Assembly: GCA_027943245.1 (NCBI GenBank)
Contig: JANDJZ010000195.1
Span: forward strand, 23,158-87,157
DNA from: Acanthamoeba sp. SK_2022b
Lineage: Eukaryota > Discosea > Longamoebia > Acanthamoebidae
DNA length: 64,000 bases
Direction: 5' to 3'
The notes under the pieces were generated by a model that did not search any database, was not told where the DNA came from, and worked only from the letters and a program-made list of their open reading frames with translations. The translations under genes and the position numbers were made by a program. Below are positions 33,340 to 43,674 of this stretch, piece after piece. How positions within the stretch are numbered: position 1 is the stretch's first letter; every line of letters begins with the position of its first letter.

Positions 33340-36300
33340 GTACTCTCCCCCTCGCCCCACCAACTTTTGCCGCCCCAATAGTACGCACGCATGCGCATTC
33401 TCTCACGCTCTTGCTTGGCGGTCTTGCGCTCCCGATTCATCAGGATCGTCAACGAACCAACACACCAGAAGGAGAGCCTTCGCGTCATCACTCCTCGTTT
33501 TGCCACTCCTTTTCGCTCCCGTCTTCAGCACCTCGGCGCAGTTCGACACACACGTTCCTCTTCCCCTCGTTCCCTCTGCGCCATCGTCTTCCTCCTCCGT
33601 CGTCGTTCCGCCCATGGGCGGCGGCAGCGGCGGCGTGTACATAACGGCACCGCTCGGGGCGCCGCCTTCCGACTGTGACCTGCCGTGCTGGCTCAGCAGA
33701 CTCACTATCCACATTCCCGACCAACGCTTCACCGAATTCGGCGTGACCGGCACCGTGAGCAACGGTGTATGCACGGGGCTCAGCCTTGGCGACCTCCAGT
33801 CTTCGCTCGTGAACCCGGCCGGCGTGGCCTTCAACGTCACGGGCCTCAGCATCCAGTGCACGATCGACTGGGGCCTGACTGCGGCCATCTTCTCGGCGCA
33901 GGGCAGCGCCGACGCCGTCGTGAACAACTCCAAGTTGGCGGTCGGCATGCAGTTGCAGAAGGACGCCGATGGACTCGCCAGCGCGGCCAACGTCACGTCG
34001 TGTGCGGCCCAGATCGTTGTGTCGTCGATCGAGTTCCACGGAGACCTCAGCATCTTCCTCGACCTGTTCCGCAGGGAGATCAGCTCCATCATCTCCAGCA
34101 GCCTCAACGGCGTCATCTGCACGGAGCTGACCACGCTGGTGCAGACCAACCTCACCAACGCGCTCCAGGAGGCCGACATGTTCATTCGGCCGTTCCTCAA
34201 GCCCCGCCCGCCCGTGGTGCCGCCCGTGTACCCGCCGGGCATGGTCGACCTCGAGAAGAGCCCGCTGGTGGCCGTGGTGGACTACGTTCTCGATCACGTC
34301 GTTGGTGCCGATGGCATCCTCGGCCTCAACAAGATCGTCAACGCGCTCACCAACAACACGGGCAACGTCACTGTGGCCGACATCGGCCTGTCGGTCCCCA
34401 TCCCGGTCTCCTCGCTCGGCGTGATCACGCTCGGCCTCAGCAACGTCTCCCTCTCGGGGCTCAACACTTGGGGCGTCTTCGATGTGCTCGAGCCGGCGGG
34501 CCCGCACAACCTCTCCTCGCACACGCGGCTCGACCGGTTCGCCCTCGCCGTGGCCTTCTCCGTCAACGTGAGCGTCAACGGCTCGCTCGGTAACACCTAC
34601 CTCTACGAGGAGGCCGTCCTGGTCGCCCGCCTGGAGAAGAACACCCTCCGCTCCTCGCTGCAGGTGGCCATCGACGAGGCCGCCGTGCTGGGCCTCACCG
34701 ACAACCAGAAGATCGTGCCGGGCTGTCTGCTGTCGAGCGTCTACGACCTCAACATGACGCAGCTCGACTTCTCGTTCGTCCTCTCCCAGCTCCAGATCCT
34801 GGCCACCAACGGCGGCACCGAGGAGCAGCTCGACACGGCCATCAACAACGTCTTTGCGCTGCTCACGCAGTCGTTCCAGCCCGCGATCCCGGCGCTCTTC
34901 AACGGCGTCGTGGCCGGCCCCGTGCGCCTCATGACCAACGTCGGGTTCGGCGCGCTGCTCGAGGCCAACAAGACCTGCACCAACCCGACCAGCCCCGCGA
35001 CCTTCAACGCCGAGTCCACCATCGCCGCCTTCTCCGGCGCCGGCGGCGTGTTCGCCGTGTTGCTGGCCATCGCCGTGGCCGCGCTGTTTATCTCTCAGAT
35101 GCCGTCATCGGCGACCGTCGCCGCCGACGAGGAGTCCCACGCGCCGTTGATCAACGAACGGCGCGTTCAGCATCGCCACCACGCGCTCCCCGAGGACCTC
35201 ATCGACTCTGGGATGAGCGTCTCGGTGGTCGACGACGCGAACGAGAAGAGCACCAGCAAGTGGTTCAGCGCGCTCGTCTTCAGCTCTCGGTTCCCCGCCC
35301 CGCTGCGCTACGGGATCCTGCTGCTGCTGCTGAGCAACATCGCCCTCTTCATCTCGTCCAACACGTCCGTCGGCGCGTCGGTCTACGTGTACATCACGCT
35401 CGGCGAGGAGCGGATCAAGCTGCCGTCGCTGTTCGACTTTACGCTGGGCAGCAGCGTGGTGGACATGTGGAAGGCCAAGGTCTACGCGCTCTCGCTGCTC
35501 ATCGCCATCTTCTCCGGCGCGTGGCCCTACCTCAAGCTGATCCTGCTCGTGCTCTGCTGGATCGTCCCGGTCAACCTGCTGACGCGCAAGAACCGCGAGC
35601 GCGTGCTCATGTCGCTCGACGTGCTGGGCAAGTGGTCGCTCATCGACGCCTTCGTGCTCACGCTCATGATGGTGGCCTTCAACTTCCGCATCATCCCTCC
35701 CGTCTCGCCCTACACGCCCCCGGGCACCGCGCGCGTCGACGCCTTCGTGGAGCCCCACTGGGGCTTCTACAGCTTCCTGGTGGCCACCATGCTCTCGCTC
35801 GCCTGCACCCACTTGCTCCTGGCCTGCCACCGCTGGGAGAACCGGCCCAGGCCCCAGCCCCAGGCCCGCGTCCGGTCGCTTATCGCGGGCAGCTCCTCCT
35901 CCCCGGAGGGCCACCACGAGAAGCCCAGGTGGGAGGCCCTGTGCAGCTACGCCTTCAAGTCCAGCTGCTTCCTCTCCCGCTGCTCGTGGCTGGTGACCAG
36001 CGCAGTCACCCTCCTGCTCCTCTTCTCCATCGCCCTCCTCATCACCGGCTCCGTCATCGAGTCGTTCCAGTTCCAGTTCCGGGGCGCCTTCCAGCTCCTC
36101 CTCGACTTCATCGACGAGGACTCCTTCACCTCCTACTCCATCATCTCCACGGGCCTCGCCCTGCCCAACAGCGCCCACAACCCCGACAGCTTCGGCGTGC
36201 GCTTCATCCAGGCCACCTGGTTCAGCTTCGCCATCGCCATCCCGCTGTGCTACCTCCTCCTCCTCCTCATCCTCTGGCTCACCCCGTTGACCCCGAGGCT

Positions 36301-36715
36301 CCAGCGCGGCGTGTTCGTCGTCACCGAGGTCTTCAACGCCTGGTCGGCCCTCGAGGTCGTCGTCGTCTCCATCGTCGCCGCCCTCCTCGAGGTCCAGCAG
36401 TTCTCCCAGTTCATCCTGGGCGACCGCTGCGACCTCATCAACCCCATCCTCCAGCGCTACTTTGGCGCCGCCCTCGGCGACGACGCCAAGTGCTTCGACG
36501 TCATCGCCACCCTCGACAACGGCTGCTTCTTCCTCTTCGCCTCCTGCGTCATCTACATCGTCGTCGGCCTCGGCGTCCAGATCACCTGCCACAAGGCTCT
36601 GCGCGAGCGCGAGGGCGGGCTCGCCCAAGCCGAGGACCACCAGCTCCCCATCAACATCAACGACACCCTCGACGGCGACTACGTCCGCTACTTCCACGAC
36701 ACCCAAGAAGACTAG
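33330..36715 (+). CDS. TULIP (BPI/LBP-like) lipid-binding domain fused to a PqiA-like membrane protein
   Basis: The open frame runs uninterrupted to TAG 36713-36715. It has no in-frame ATG before 33614. A 10-base first exon (ATG 33330, donor 33340) joined in phase to an acceptor at 33443 supplies one, giving a short Arg-rich start and the signal peptide LLVLPLLFAPVFSTSA. About 500 extracellular residues follow with BPI-like features (LTIHIPDQRF, TGLSIQCTIDWGL, and SIFLDLFRREISSIISSSL with VICTEL), many N-glycosylation sites, then a membrane helix near 35040-35095. The C-terminal half shows two PqiA-like units: FSGAWPYLKLILLVLCW with LDVLGKWSLIDAFVL, and YSIISTGLALP with FVVTEVFNAWSALEVVV. In bacteria PqiA works with PqiB/C in lipid traffic between membranes. 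A surface or vacuolar lipid-handling role is inferred. Confidence 0.85.
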
Positions 36716-36858
36716 CCCCCCCAGAGGCTCTCGCGAGGCCTGCCCCTCCTCCCTGTGGCGGGCACAATAATCTTTATCGGTTTTTGTACCTGTAAATAAA
36801 AATATTAAAAAAGAAAAGCCTAAAATCAAACAAAAACAACAAAAACAAAGAGAGAAAG

Positions 36859-38187
36859 ATGGAAGGAGGGGAGCTGCAGCGTGGACTGCAGGTGCTGACG
36901 CTGGCGACGCAGCTGGATGCACAACGGCGGTATGGCGAGGCCGTGGGCGCCTACCGCGACGGCATCGCCCTGCTCTACCTGGCCTACGGCGGTAACCCAC
37001 CGATTTGAGCTCATTTGCTTCCAATCCCACTTACGGCTCTGTGCACAGACGCCAGGCAAGCAGAGAGCTTCAGGCAGATGTTGCTGGGCAAGATTAACGA
37101 GTACCAGAGACGGGCCGACCAGCTGGCCCTCCGTCTGGCAGGAGGTGAGCCCCCTCCCCCGCGTAAGCTCTCGCCCCTTTCGGCCTTCTGCGCGCTCACG
37201 CCACGCACGGCAGGCCCACCAGCGGCTGCTGCTGCGACTGCGGTGCCTCCTTCGTCTACGGCCCAGCCACCGCCACCAGCTCAGTCGACACACATCGCGG
37301 CGCCACCTCCCTCGGCACAGCGCGCTGCCGCGCCGCCACCCCACGGGCTCGACATCCCCAAGCACGCACTCGCCGCGCTCTGGTCGGCCGGCGGGCCGAC
37401 CTCCAGCGGAGCGCCGCAGCCCCTGCACCACTTTGCCGATGAAGAGGACCGCGCCCTGATGGAGCGGGTCATGCAGCTTCGCGTGAACGCGACTACTACT
37501 ACTACTGCTACCAGCAGCGGCGGCAGCGGCGGCGGCGGTCGCTCGGTCGAAGACGTGGATCGCGAGTACAGGGAGCGGGTGAACCGGCTGGCCGGGCGGG
37601 AGGTGATAGCCGACCCGGCGGCCGCGGCGCGGCCGTCGATCCTCGACGTGGAGGAGCTCACCGAGGAGGAGCAGATCGAGCGCATCATGAACGCCGTCCA
37701 CGACGACGTGCGGCTCGAGATCCTTGGCGGACCCGTGGCCGTCAGCGCCACCGCGTCGTCGTCGTCGGTCAAGAAGGAACGAGCGGCAGGGCCGCGGCGG
37801 CGGCAGCGGTCACGAAGGCGGAGACGACGCGCGAGCGACACCGACACGAGCGACGACAGCGACTTGGGCACCGACGAAAGCGAGGACAGCGACAGCGCGA
37901 GCGAGAGTAGTGGCGGCAGCGAAGAAGATGAGGAAAAGGAGGAGGCCGAGCGGCGAAGGAGAAGGAGGGCGAGGATGGAGCGGGAGCGGGACCTCACCTT
38001 TGGCCAGAAGTGGGAGCTGCGCAAGAAGGAGCGAGAGGAGCGCAAGAAGGGGAGAGGCCAGGGCGGCGTCGATGCCGACCCATTGCGGGAGCGGGAGAGG
38101 GCCTTCATGGCCAAGAAGGAGAAGGAGGAGCGCGACAAGGAGCAGAAGTACCGCGCCGAGTTCATCAAGAAGTACGGGCGCTTCTGA
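36859..38187 (+). CDS. MIT-domain protein with long charged C-terminal coiled coil
   Basis: Exons 36859-36991, 37049-37144 and 37214-38187 give 400 residues. The N-terminal 75 residues form an MIT three-helix bundle: LATQLDAQRRYGEAVGAYRD, GIALLYLAYG, then SFRQMLLGKINEYQRRADQL. MIT domains bind ESCRT-III tails. A Pro/Ala-rich linker follows, then SVEDVDREYRERVNRLAGRE, a predicted acidic helix (ELTEEEQIERIMNAV), an Arg-rich patch, an Asp/Ser/Glu patch, and a Lys/Arg/Glu coiled coil ending EFIKKYGRF. No further domain is recognised. A link to endosomal sorting or autophagy is inferred from MIT only. It ends 107 bases from the stop of the convergent COMM-domain gene. Confidence 0.78.
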
Positions 38188-38294
38188 TACAATAAAGCCA
38201 CGACGTCACACACGACACGACATGGCGCTACGTGCTGGTGGAAGAATGGGTGGATTGAAAAATAAATAATGGCTACGCGACAGAGATCTTGGAT

Positions 38295-38589
38295 TCACAG
38301 GCTCTCCATCAGATTAGAGATGTCCCTGAAGTTCTTGGCAAAGTCCTGGAGGCAATCACCGGGTCAGGTGTCCGTAGCAGCTACAAAACTGAGGAAGGGA
38401 GGAGACCTGGAATTCGGCAAAGGAGAGTTCGAATGCGTGGGAGACCACCTTGCCGTTGTCGTCGAGGGTTCGCAGGAGGATGGACACGAAAGGCGCATTC
38501 AGCTTCTTGCAGTTGTTAGATTCCACTGCGACGCCGAGCTTCCATTCAAAATCCAACAGCTGTCCCACGTTGAACACCTTGGCGGCCAT
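38295..38589 (-). CDS. COMMD6: COMM-domain protein (COMMD6-like)
   Basis: Exons 38589-38407 and 38345-38295 join in phase to 77 residues, close to the short COMMD6. MAAKVFNVGQLLDFEWKLGV matches the COMM-domain start (LVDFQWKLG). It is followed by AVESNNCKKLNAPFVSILLR, GKVVSHAFELSFAEFQ and the final helix DFAKNFRDISNLMESL. COMMD proteins assemble as a ring in the Commander complex, which recycles endosomal cargo. Its short length, with no N-terminal helical domain, favours COMMD6 over other members. It is divergent from kinase copy 2 across about 590 bases. Confidence 0.77.
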
Positions 38590-39179
38590 CTTTGCTTGTG
38601 ATATTTTTATTTTTTCTGTGTGAAGTTTCTTGTGCTCTTTCTCAGCGTTTGCTCTTTCTCAGCGACAGACCAGGGGCATGCAGGCACCCATTACACAGCC
38701 TCTTGGAAGCAAAAACACGGGTTTAATGCCACTAGAGGCAAGTGAATTCAAGGAAGGTCATTGTTGAGGATTGGCATCCTGCAATAGTTGGTCTTCATGC
38801 TATTTGGAAGCTGGTTCTCAAGATGAAAGCTGAACATGAACCAGAGCCCCAACTGTGCTGACTTTCCCTGGTATCTCATTATCTCCCTGCAACCTGGAGG
38901 GCAAACTTTTTGTCAGCTTTTCCTAAAGATTTCTGGATCTTTTATCCAATCTTTTGGTTTTCCATCTGACGAGGGCCGCGAGGCCTAGCGCACATGTAAA
39001 CATTGCACAAAGAACAAAGCAGCGCTGGGCATACTCTAGAACACAATAGATCTGGTGTATAAAGGGCAGGAAGCTTTATTTTTTTAATTTGTATTTAGTT
39101 TGTTTCTCCCGCCAGCTCATCTCTATCTTTCCGCATCCTTTCGCTCCTCCTTCATTCCTCTTTGGGCATACCCGCCACG
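38590..39179. other. intergenic region between COMM-domain gene and kinase copy 2
   Basis: No coding frame is supported. It contains the conserved upstream element at 38973-39008 and a TATA-like TATAAAG at about 39058, around 120 bases before the kinase ATG. A less GC-rich part (38690-38960) may be old repeat sequence. Confidence 0.6.
38973..39008 (+). promoter_or_regulatory. conserved upstream element of kinase copy 2
   Basis: GGCCGCGAGGCCTA and then ACATGTAAACATTGCAC lie about 175-205 bases before ATG 39180, nearly identical to 31609-31644 on the other strand. The core contains a GTAAACA forkhead-like string. It may be a shared regulatory site or simply unchanged duplicated DNA. Confidence 0.6.
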
Positions 39180-40119
39180 ATGGAGCAGAACAAGGGGTTC
39201 ACCATCGGAAACTGGGTATCGGATGGCAAGCGCATCGGCAAGGGCGCCTTTGCCACCGTCTTCCTTGGCCACCGCAAAGACAATCCCTCCGTATGCTTCC
39301 CTTGTTTTCCCCTTCCTTCCACATCCACCCATTATTTTTATTTACATTTTTAAAACCATTTGTTCATGTTTTAGTTAAATTATTTCTGCATTAATCTCAT
39401 CAACTCCGATCTGTGATGTGGCGTGCCGGACACAACAGGAGGTGGTGGCGATCAAAGTCGTTGACGTGGACCGCCTCACGCGCTCCAACCAGAAGCTCAA
39501 GCGACACCTGGACTCGGAGATCAGCATCATGAAGAGCCTCCAGCACGATCACATCGTCACGCTACACGAGGTCTTTGTGGTGCGTCTCTCCGCTACATCA
39601 TGCGCGACGTCTTCACCGCCACAAACCGTTGCGACGGCCGTCGCGGGATCCGCATTGCGGTGGCCTCAGCCCTCGGCCCATCACTCCACACGCGTTCCCT
39701 GGCACAAGCTAGACATGTTGTGACACACGCGCGCACTATTGAACGCATGTGGTGGCGGCGATGGGTGGGGTGCAGGGGAGCGAGTATATTTATTTGATAC
39801 TGGAGTACTGCGTGGGCGGCGACTTCTCGGACTACTTGAAGAAGCACAAGCGGCTGAGCGAAGACTCGGCGCGCTACTTCCTCCGACAGCTCGGTACCGC
39901 GCCGCTTGTCCACTCGAGAGCTCTCTGGCTCTCTCGCCAGCCCTCCATCTTTCTCCTCTCCCGATATCTTTGCTCAATGGCTGTGGCCATTGTTTCGTGT
40001 TGGGGGGGGGGGCACGTACAGCCTCGGGGCTCAAGTATCTTCACAGCAGAAATATTGTACACAGGTAATATTGTTGTGCTGCTGTTGATGATTACGACTC
40101 GCCTGTGGATTAGCATAAC

Positions 40120-40187
<68 letters not shown>

Positions 40188-42673
40188 CACCGCATTACAG
40201 GGATTTGAAGCCTCAGAATTTGCTCATGGCGGCCAAGCCCGGGCGATCCGGGGACGATGGTGACGAGAACGCAACCAAGTGGGAGCTGAAGATCGCCGAC
40301 TTTGGATTCGCCAGGTTCATCGAGCCGCAGTCGGTGGCCAGCACGCTTTGCGGCTCGCCCCTCTACATGGTAACGCTGGCCCATGCGAGAAGTTTGCTCA
40401 TGTGCCCCTGTTAACACAACACAACAACACAACACAGGCGCCCGAAGTGCTGTTGTGCCAGCCCTACGACGCCAAGGCCGACCTGTGGTCGGTGGGCGCC
40501 ATCCTCTTCGAGATGCTCACCGGCAAGCCGCCCTTCAACGTGCGCACCCACATCGAACTCGTGCGCATTCTGGTCAGCGAACAAGGTACTCGACGCCACC
40601 CGCTCGGGTGAAGCCGTCCCTGAGCCGACTGACAACGTTGTTGCTGTGCCCGTCGGCGTGACAGTCAAGTTTCCGGGGAACCTGGGGGTGTCGAGCGAGT
40701 GCATGGACCTGCTGCAGTCGCTGCTCAAGAAGAACAAGGAGGAGCGCATCACGTGGCGCGAGTTCTTCAGCCACGCCTTCATCGTGCACGAGAGGGCAGG
40801 AGGGTCATCGGCGGCGGGGGCGCTAATTCCAGGGTTCAAGCCGTCGAGCTCGCGGGCGATTCCGATTTCGCAGAGCGGGTCTCACGGGGCGCACAGGTTC
40901 GCGTCGTTGGAGCGTCCGATTGAGTAAGTCCACCGCTGGCCCGGCCATCGACGTTCCTAACCATTTCGCGTCACCCCCCCCCCCAATGTGGCATGTAGGA
41001 AGCGGAGCGTAACGATTGGGAGCGCGCCTACGAATGTGGGTTACACGCTGCCGCCATCGCCGCCGATGGCTGTCGGGTCGCCCATCTGCGCGTCGCTGCC
41101 ACCGCACCGCATGGAATCCAACTTTGTCTCGCCGCCGCGAAGCCTGCCCCACGCCATTCCCTCGCCCAGCCCTCATCACCACTACTACCAACCGTCCTTC
41201 CTCACCCCCTCGTCGCTTCCCAACAACTTCTCCTCATCCCCGCTCGAGCGCGGCGGCTTCATGGGCAGCGGCGGTCCCGGCTACTCGCCGCCGCAGTTCG
41301 CCACCTCGCCGCCCGGCTTTGGCTCGCCGTCGTCGCCCGGCTCCCTCATGCACATGCGGACAGCCGGCGGCGGCAGTGGCGATCTCCACTCGCCCACCCA
41401 CCTCCGGAGCCCCACCTCGTCCGGCGGCTTCGGCGAAGGCTTCGGCTCGGGTACGTGCTTGGTCGTTCCCACTGGCTCGCTGGGTTGGGTGCTCGAGTGC
41501 TGAGAGGCGGCCTCGCCTGCAGGCTGGGGCTCGGGACCGCGCAAGCCGCTGACCAATCCGTTCAAGGAGTCGTTCGACCTCTCCCCGTTTCCCTCCGCCA
41601 TCACCGCCACGGACTCCAACAAGGAGAAAGAGGTACGGGCCCGTCGGATCAGAGTCTCCATTCGCCTGTCGCCGTCCTTGGCGTTGGCGCTCACGCGCCG
41701 TCGCCTCTGGGCCTTTCACAGAGCGCCGGGTCGTCCGGGGGCGATGACTCGTTCGAGCTGCTCGATTCGACGTCCAACTCCACTCACACGACTCCCGAAG
41801 AGGTATAACACCCCCCCTCTCATTCTTCGCTTCAGCCAATCACGACTGGGTTTGCCTTTTATGCGTGTGCTCGCGTGCCAATGGCCTTAATTTGGAATTG
41901 TCTTGTGCCGCCCGCAGAGACGAATAATCGACACTCTGGAGCTGATGGTGCGGAAGACCGCTGTTGTGACCGAGCTGGCCGACGCCAAGGCACCTCTCTT
42001 CTGCATCGCATGCCTGCGCGCCTCGCTACCTTCTTCAAACCCGGTCTCACTGCCTCCCCGTGAAACAAACAGGTGGACGCGAGTCCAATCGACGCGCTGG
42101 CGTTGTACATAAAAGCGCTGCACATCTACCACTCGGTCTCCCACTACGCCAAGAAGACCGCCCACTCTCAGAACCTCACCGCTTCTTCACGCCTCGGCTT
42201 GGGTATGCCCCCTTCGTCCGCGTCAAGGGTAGTGGCGGTAAGTTAACTGAACGATTTCTGCAGTGGTGGAGCGGATGCGAAGCGAGTTCAAGGCAACGCT
42301 CAAGAAGGCCGAGTACTTGAAGCGAAATCTCAAACCCAACGACTCGTGCCCACCAGCAGAGAAGTCCATCTACGAGTCGGCCCTCCAGATGGTACTCGCC
42401 CTCGCCCTCGCCCTCGTTAATCGTCGCCGCGTTGTCACCTTTGGCCGGCTGCTGTGCGCTGCTGCTTTGAAGTGCTGGTCTCTGTCCCGAACTGTCTCTG
42501 ACCCGAACGTGAACATGCGCGTCGCCAGGGACGAGAAGGGGCCGTAGCCGAAGTGCTGCGCAACTTCAACAAGGCAGAGTCTCTTTACGTGCGATCGTCG
42601 CAGTTGCTGCAGCTCCTCACCATGGACGCCAGCCACCCGTCGGACAAGGCCGTGCTCGAATCATGTACGCGCG

Positions 42674-42729
<56 letters not shown>

Positions 42730-42890
42730 GGAGACGCCTCCGCTGAAGCGCAGATGTTGATGAGCTACCACTACACCACACAACACACACAGACATCGCG
42801 TCGTTCGAGAAGCGGTTGGGCGAAGTGCGCAAGAAGCAGACGGCGTTGGACGACAACGTCAGCGACTCCCTCACCGTCACCAGTGAATAG
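39180..42890 (+). CDS. ATG1/ULK-like Ser/Thr kinase with MIT-like region, copy 2
   Basis: Exons 39180-39290, 39439-39579, 39776-39893, 40022-40064, 40201-40369, 40438-40585, 40665-40923, 40999-41450, 41523-41632, 41722-41802, 41918-41989, 42073-42202, 42264-42391, 42529-42664 and 42793-42890 give 731 residues. All catalytic motifs are intact ([46 protein letters not shown]). Compared with copy 1, exon 8 is 80 codons longer, with a Pro/Ser/His-rich insert ([15 protein letters not shown]). The kinase domain and C-terminal helices are nearly the same. Intron 11 begins with GC instead of GT. Introns 4 and 14 hold long CA tracts. Probably an autophagy-initiation-type kinase; the expanded linker could change its regulation. 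Confidence 0.9.
40122..40184. repeat. (AC)n microsatellite in intron 4 of kinase copy 2
   Basis: AC tract on the coding strand ending 16 bases before the acceptor CAG. Copy 1 has none in this intron. Confidence 0.97.
42676..42727. repeat. (AC)n microsatellite in intron 14 of kinase copy 2
   Basis: AC tract in the last intron. The flanking intron sequence is still recognisably like that of copy 1, where the tract is much shorter. Confidence 0.97.
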
Positions 42891-43035
42891 CTCCTTCCTC
42901 CTTGTTCTCTTCCCCAATTTAAAATATCTGACCTCCTCCCTCTACCTCCTCAACTCCACCGAATGCCTTTTTCCCTCGAAAAAAGAAACCGCGTCTTTGT
43001 TTGGAGCACGAAAACGGACAGTGGTCGACGGCTAA

Positions 43036-43436
43036 ATGGGGAGAAAGGAAAGCCCAACGCCAAAGAAAAACGGCTTCTCGTCAGACCAACACAAGAAGCG
43101 AAAGACGCATCTCTTGGCGAAGCCCATCATGTCGGAGGAGGACATTAAGCAGTACATCTCGAGCGAAATGCAGGTTAGCGACGCGGCGAACGAGTACGTC
43201 ATTTTTCCTTCTTATTTTGTTGAGTCCGGACCGTCTGGATTGATTGTTGTGGACCTCGAGACAAGGGAAATGGAGAAGGGGAGCATGGAAGAAAGATATT
43301 AATGCGTAAGAATGCTGACAGGCTGGTCGAGTATGCGATGGCGACTCCCGACCCATTCGTACCGGGCTACGAAGCGGAACTCAACAGGTGGCTTCAGCCT
43401 CCTCCCGGCGAAGGCTGTGGATGCACAGTGCAATAG
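43036..43436 (+). CDS. heterotrimeric G-protein gamma subunit
   Basis: Exons 43036-43193 and 43322-43436 give 90 residues, a normal length. A Lys/Arg-rich N-terminus is followed by a helix (EEDIKQYISSEMQVSDAANE) that would pair with G-beta. Then LVEYAMATPDPFVP matches the conserved Ile/Val-x-Tyr...Asp-Pro-hydrophobic-Pro signature. The end is GCGCTVQ: a CAAX box CTVQ for prenylation with a nearby Cys suitable for palmitoylation. It would anchor the beta-gamma dimer at the plasma membrane for receptor signalling. The first exon reading through to the donor in AACGA|GTACGT is supported by the phase and by the conserved sequence crossing the junction. Confidence 0.8.
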
Positions 43437-43674
43437 AACAGTCCTCCACAGTCTCCCCCTGCTCCTTCTATGCTCTTCTCTCCTTCTCTCCTGTGTAGCA
43501 ACATCTTGATCAAATGAAACGAACGGTATCCCGTGCCATCTGTAAAAAACCACACGCCTTGTTTGCGCCTTGGACGGACAAACTGAGGTTAATAATAACA
43601 CTAATTATTATGGTATTGTAATTTATAATTGCACTGGCTTTTTCTATCGTAGAGTGTTGCTGGAGGCCACGAAG

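Noticed and set aside
35105..37030. 641-codon minus-strand open frame and a 511-codon plus-strand frame over the PqiA gene
   Set aside because: Both are shadows of the very GC-rich real frame. Their Asp/Glu/Gly/Val or Pro/Arg/His composition and lack of any motif fit antisense or shifted reading.
380..42727. CRISPR-like or satellite arrays among the repeats
   Set aside because: All repeats are simple di- or trinucleotide tracts without spacers. The window is eukaryotic.
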